A stretch of 64,000 bases of DNA, taken from contig NZ_CP049199.1 in NCBI RefSeq assembly GCF_011045195.1, positions 1,426,001-1,490,000 of the forward strand, written 5' to 3'. This DNA is from Caulobacter soli (GTDB lineage: Bacteria; Pseudomonadota; Alphaproteobacteria; Caulobacterales; Caulobacteraceae). The stretch's first letter is position 1. The number at the start of each line of letters is the position of its first letter. Shown piece after piece: positions 61,126-64,000 of the stretch. The notes under the pieces are model-generated. The model saw nothing but the letters and a program-made list of their open reading frames with translations, ran no database searches and was not told the DNA's origin. Both the position numbers and the translations under genes were made by a program.

Positions 61126-61619
61126 CCCAACCGCACGTGCGCCTTGTCGCCCATGTCGGGCGGGCTGTCGGTCAGGTTGGCCTTGGCCACCTCCCAGACA
61201 AAGCTGATGGCGCCCTTGGAAATCCACAGCTCGGCGTCCTTGGCGTCCAGCCGCAGCAAGGTCAGGGTGGGGTCGTCCTTGCCGTCCGGAAACCAGGCCG
61301 CGACCATCGGATTCCAGTACTTGTCGATACGGGCGGTGTCCCGGGCGGTCGACAGCACGCCGCCGATGCAGGCCTGGAAGTCCTGGTCCTTGGCCTGGAT
61401 GATGAACATCGCGTCGGCCCCGCCGCTGGCGCTCTTGGCCAGGTCGGTGTCGTCCTTGGTGAAGAACCAGATCTGGCCGCTTTCCGGCTCGGCGAAGGCG
61501 GTCATCGGCTGGAAGTGCTGCTGGCTGTCCATCAGGCCCAGCATGCCGAACCGCGTGTGCTCCACCTCTTTCCAGAGGCGCTTCTCGACGGCGGCCTTGT
61601 CGTTGGGATCGATGCTCAT
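61122..61619 (-). CDS. Pyridoxamine-phosphate-oxidase-fold general stress protein
   Basis: The 165-residue protein has the split-barrel FMN-binding pattern of general stress protein 26-like PPOX proteins: HTRFGMLGLMDSQQHFQPMTAF, GQIWFFTKDDTDLA and KYWNPMVAAWFPDG. It may bind FMN or another cofactor. An EcfG-type promoter lies upstream, in line with a stress role, and its ribosome-binding site lies in an inverted repeat arm. Small and complete. Confidence 0.9.
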   Translation of the reverse strand: MSIDPNDKAAVEKRLWKEVEHTRFGMLGLMDSQQHFQPMTAFAEPESGQIWFFTKDDTDLAKSASGGADAMFIIQAKDQDFQACIGGVLSTARDTARIDKYWNPMVAAWFPDGKDDPTLTLLRLDAKDAELWISKGAISFVWEVAKANLTDSPPDMGDKAHVRLG

Positions 61620-61621
61620 GA

Positions 61622-61657
61622 CGGTTCTTCCTGCGTCTCGGGGAGCAGGAAGAACCG
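61622..61657. repeat. 13-bp inverted repeat covering the PPOX ribosome-binding site
   Basis: CGGTTCTTCCTGC (61622-61634) and GCAGGAAGAACCG (61645-61657) are perfectly complementary with a 10-base loop. On the minus strand the second arm contains the AGGAAGAA ribosome-binding site and ends two bases before the ATG. If transcribed as one RNA it would sequester that site; the EcfG promoter reading at 61653-61677 would start the RNA inside the upstream arm. Confidence 0.6.
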
Positions 61658-61677
61658 CCGTGATCGAGGGCGGTTCC
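61653..61677 (-). promoter_or_regulatory. EcfG (sigma-T) type promoter of the PPOX gene
   Basis: On the minus strand GGAAC (61677-61673), 16 bases, GGTT (61656-61653) fits the general stress consensus GGAAC-N16/17-CGTT with one mismatch. It is about 34 bases before the start codon. Confidence 0.6.
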
Positions 61678-61688
61678 TAGGGCTAAGC

Positions 61689-62822
61689 CTAGAAACCCGA
61701 CAGCTTGGCGTAGCGGTCGCGATGGAACGAGGCCGAGCCGAACAGGGCCTCGGCGACGCGGGCGCGCTTCATGTAGAGGCCGGCGTCATGGGCGTCGGTC
61801 ATGCCGATGCCGCCATGCATCTGGACCATCTCGTTGGAGGCCAGATGCAGAACCTCGGACGCCTTGGTCTTGGCCAGCGAAGCCAGCAGGCGAGTGTCTC
61901 CGCCGGCGTCGGCGGCCTCGAGAGCGGCCTCGACGCACGAACGGGTGGTTTCCAGATCGGTGAACAGCTTGGCCGCGCGGTGCTGCAGGGCCTGGAACGT
62001 GCCGATCACCTGACCGAACTGGGTGCGGGTCTTGATGTAGTCCAGGGTGATCTCGAAGGCGGCGGTGGCGCTGCCCAACATCTCGGCGGCCAGGCCCGCA
62101 TAGGCGCGGTCCAGCACGGGCTCCAGGATCGTCCAGCCCTTGCCGACCTCGCCCAGCACCGCGTCGGGGCCGACCTCGACGCCTTCGAAGGTGATCCTGG
62201 CCGCGCCGCGGCTGTCGACCAGGGCCAGGTGGGTGCGGGTCACGCCCTTGGCGTCGCCCGGCACGAGGAATAGGGTGATCCCGTCGCTGTCGCCCGGCGC
62301 GCCCGAGGTGCGGGCGGCGACGATCAGCAGGTCGGCCGTGTCGCCGTCGAGCACGAAGGTCTTGGTTCCGTTCAGGACGAAGCCGCTGCCGCCTTGGCCG
62401 CCTTCCAGCGCGACGTTCAGCGGCGCGTGGTGCGAACCTTCGTCGACTGCCAAGGTCGCGACCGCCTCGCCAGCCGCGATCTTCGGCAGCCACGCGGTCT
62501 TCTGGGCGTCCGAACCGCCCAGCACCAGGGCCGAGGCGGCGATCAGGGCGGTGGAGAGCAGGGGAGAGGCCACCAGGTTGCGGCCGGTCTCCTCCAGGAT
62601 CAGCCCCAGCCCCAGATAACCGAAGGCCGAGCCGTCGAAGTCCTCGGGCACGATCACGCCGGCCCAGCCCATGGCGCCCATCTCGCTCCAGGTCGCCGGA
62701 TCGAAGCTCTGCCTGGAGCCGCCGTCGCGCAGCTTGCGCAGGGCGCCGACCGGGGCGCTGTCTTGCGTCCAGCCCTTGGCGGCGTCGCGCAGCATGGTCT
62801 GTTCTTCGGTCAGGACGGCCAT
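61689..62822 (-). CDS. Acyl-CoA dehydrogenase
   Basis: The protein has about 377 residues from ATG 62822. It shows family features: LTEEQTMLRDAAKGW at the start, GLILEETGRNLVASPLLS, TKTFVLDGDTADLLIVAARTS in the middle barrel, RTQFGQVIGTFQALQHRAAKL and MVQMHGGIGMTDAHDAGLYMKRA at the end (FAD and CoA contacts). Catalytic base is not identified. It is a smaller, divergent member typical of steroid or other specialised degradation clusters, paired with the other acyl-CoA dehydrogenase nearby. Confidence 0.9.
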   Translation of the reverse strand: MAVLTEEQTMLRDAAKGWTQDSAPVGALRKLRDGGSRQSFDPATWSEMGAMGWAGVIVPEDFDGSAFGYLGLGLILEETGRNLVASPLLSTALIAASALVLGGSDAQKTAWLPKIAAGEAVATLAVDEGSHHAPLNVALEGGQGGSGFVLNGTKTFVLDGDTADLLIVAARTSGAPGDSDGITLFLVPGDAKGVTRTHLALVDSRGAARITFEGVEVGPDAVLGEVGKGWTILEPVLDRAYAGLAAEMLGSATAAFEITLDYIKTRTQFGQVIGTFQALQHRAAKLFTDLETTRSCVEAALEAADAGGDTRLLASLAKTKASEVLHLASNEMVQMHGGIGMTDAHDAGLYMKRARVAEALFGSASFHRDRYAKLSGF

Positions 62823-62823
62823 G

Positions 62824-63435
62824 TCAGGCTTGCTCCAGATTTCTGTGACGGACGGCCCAGTCGAGGGCCTGTTCGAGACGGTCGTTGCCCCAGAAGAGCT
62901 CGCCGTCGGCGGTGACGAAGGAGGGGGCGCCGAACAGGCCGCGCTCCTGGGCCTGGCGGACATGGTCCTTCAGGCGGGTCTTGATGGGATCGCCGCCGGC
63001 GGCCGCCAGGACCTCGTCGGGTCCCGCGCCGACCGAGGCGATCAGCGGGGCCAGCACCTCGGCCTTGGAGATGTCGTGGTCGTCGACGAAATTGGCCTGG
63101 TAGACCGCGCGGCTGAAGGCCGGGGTCCAGCCGTCCTCCAGACCCACGATCGCGACGCGCGCCGCCAGCAAGCCGTTGCGCGGGAACTGGCTGGGATGGA
63201 CCAGCGGCAGGCCCTCCATGTCGCAGACTCGCTGCAAGTCGCGCCACATGTAGTCGCCCTTGACCGGGAAGGCGTTGAACGGGCTGTCGCTCAGGCCCTG
63301 CTGTTCGTGGAACAGCGGCCCCAGCAGGAACGGCCGCCAGGCGACACCAACGCCGGCCGCTTCCGCCAGGCGTTCGACGCGCATGGCGGCGGGATAGCTG
63401 TAGGTGCTGCCGAACTCGTACCAAAACTCGATCAT
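62824..63435 (-). CDS. DsbA-family 2-hydroxychromene-2-carboxylate isomerase-like protein
   Basis: The 203-residue protein has MIEFWYEFGSTYSYPAAMRVERLA at the N-terminus, where the usual CxxC is absent (GSTYSY), as in HCCA isomerases, and GLFGAPSFVTADGELFWGNDRLEQAL at the end. The family isomerises aromatic-pathway intermediates with glutathione or acts as a thioredoxin-fold isomerase. It is between two acyl-CoA dehydrogenase genes, one base before the next start, suggesting a shared degradation operon. Substrate unknown. Confidence 0.9.
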   Translation of the reverse strand: MIEFWYEFGSTYSYPAAMRVERLAEAAGVGVAWRPFLLGPLFHEQQGLSDSPFNAFPVKGDYMWRDLQRVCDMEGLPLVHPSQFPRNGLLAARVAIVGLEDGWTPAFSRAVYQANFVDDHDISKAEVLAPLIASVGAGPDEVLAAAGGDPIKTRLKDHVRQAQERGLFGAPSFVTADGELFWGNDRLEQALDWAVRHRNLEQA

Positions 63436-63454
63436 GGGTCTCGCGCCGCTTTGC

Positions 63455-64000
63455 TTACTGGTGATCCAGCAAGCCTAGCACCCGCTTGGCGACGACGTTG
63501 AGATTGACCTCGCTGGTGCCGCCCTCGATCGAATTGCCCTTGGCGCGCAGCATGGCGCGCGGTGCGGCCAGCTCATCCTTGGTGAAGCCTTCGCCCTCCC
63601 AGCCCAGGCCTTGCAGGCCCAGGGCCTCGACCAGCAACTCGGTGCGCTCCTGGTTCATCTTGGCGGCGGCGTACTTGATGATCGAGACGGCGGCGCTGGG
63701 GCCCGAGCCGGTCTTGGACTCGGCCTCGGCGCGACGCACGGTCAGCATGAAGGCGTGGGCGTCCATCCGGTGCTGGGCGATGCGGGCGCGCAGGTCGCCG
63801 TCGGCCAGCTTGCCCGAAGCGTCGACCCCGATCTCCTTCAGGGCAGCTTCGACCAGATCCAGCCCGCCGCCACCGCCGAAGCCCGAGGCGGAGATGTTCT
63901 GGCGCTCGTACTGGAGCAGGCGCTTGGCGATGTCCCAACCGCCGTTGACCTTGCCGACCAGCTGTTCCTTGGGGACCTTCACGTTGTCGAAGAAGGTCTC
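63455..64000 (-). CDS. Acyl-CoA dehydrogenase, N-terminus cut by window edge
   Basis: Only the C-terminal ~181 residues are present; the frame is open to base 64000. It contains FDNVKVPKEQLVGKVNGGWDIAKRLLQYERQNI and the C-terminal GLQGLGWEGEGF and IEGGTSEVNLNVVAKRVLGLLD, marking the acyl-CoA dehydrogenase family. The pair with the upstream 61689-62822 gene and the isomerase suggests heteromeric acyl-CoA dehydrogenases as in steroid side-chain degradation; that is inference. Confidence 0.9.
   Translation of the reverse strand, partial: ETFFDNVKVPKEQLVGKVNGGWDIAKRLLQYERQNISASGFGGGGGLDLVEAALKEIGVDASGKLADGDLRARIAQHRMDAHAFMLTVRRAEAESKTGSGPSAAVSIIKYAAAKMNQERTELLVEALGLQGLGWEGEGFTKDELAAPRAMLRAKGNSIEGGTSEVNLNVVAKRVLGLLDHQ

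Overview
The window is high-GC alphaproteobacterial chromosome, most likely Caulobacter (C. segnis / K31 / vibrioides type). The indications are: an Entner-Doudoroff block zwf-pgl-edd-glk with its own LacI-type regulator and pyk; divergent flgF-flgG-flgA-flgH and fliL-fliM flagellar transcription units with a near-perfect sigma-54 site and a CtrA-like half site; a C. crescentus-type ManD mannonate dehydratase; LexA boxes of the alphaproteobacterial direct-repeat type; and EcfG (sigma-T) type promoters. I saw no rRNA, tRNA, CRISPR array, phage or transposase gene. Nearly everything is chromosomal core or accessory metabolism.

Layout. 0-8 kb: end of a GMC oxidoreductase, an SDR/DUF4166 operon with a GbsR/MarR regulator whose dyad operator recurs in both promoters, an APC-family permease, small proteins and a secreted methyltransferase-like protein. 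7.7-12.1 kb: an OmpR-type response regulator / LysM-FecR / CHASE2 histidine kinase operon. 12.3-16.7 kb: a rearranged counterpart of the E. coli yjfIJKLMC envelope cluster (DUF2170, PspA, DUF2491, DUF350, DUF1190, glutathionylspermidine-synthase-like ligase). 17-25 kb: flavin reductase, D-Ala-D-Ala dipeptidase, DUF72, an endonuclease III paralogue with a LexA box, and DUF47-PiT-NUDIX phosphate transport behind a PHO box. 25-30 kb: a glucose-type MFS transporter with the ED-regulon operator, stress proteins and a dicarboxylate symporter. 30-40 kb: carbohydrate and uronate catabolism (GH-A-like hydrolase, sorbosone-dehydrogenase-like lipoprotein, GH105, FadR-type regulator, manD, a predicted polysaccharide-degrading enzyme). 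40.7-50 kb: flagellar genes. 50-59 kb: a RelE/HigB-type toxin-antitoxin pair, the ED operon and pyk. 59-64 kb: Crp-like regulator, OpgC-like membrane protein, PPOX-fold stress protein and a degradation cluster of acyl-CoA dehydrogenases plus a DsbA-like isomerase.

The genes connect into circuits visible in the DNA. One 14-bp palindrome (TGACAACGTTGTCA or a close variant) precedes the glucose transporter gene at 25.2 kb, zwf, the lacI-type gene and pyk, and so defines a sugar-uptake/ED/pyruvate-kinase regulon. An 11-mer (TGGTCAGGCCA) flanks the GntR gene and precedes manD. EcfG-type promoters precede the hemerythrin-domain gene and the PPOX gene. The strongest candidate for under-described biology is the yjf-like PspA/ATP-grasp cluster. 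It is split into two divergent arms here, with a long near-perfect inverted repeat between the PspA and ligase genes.
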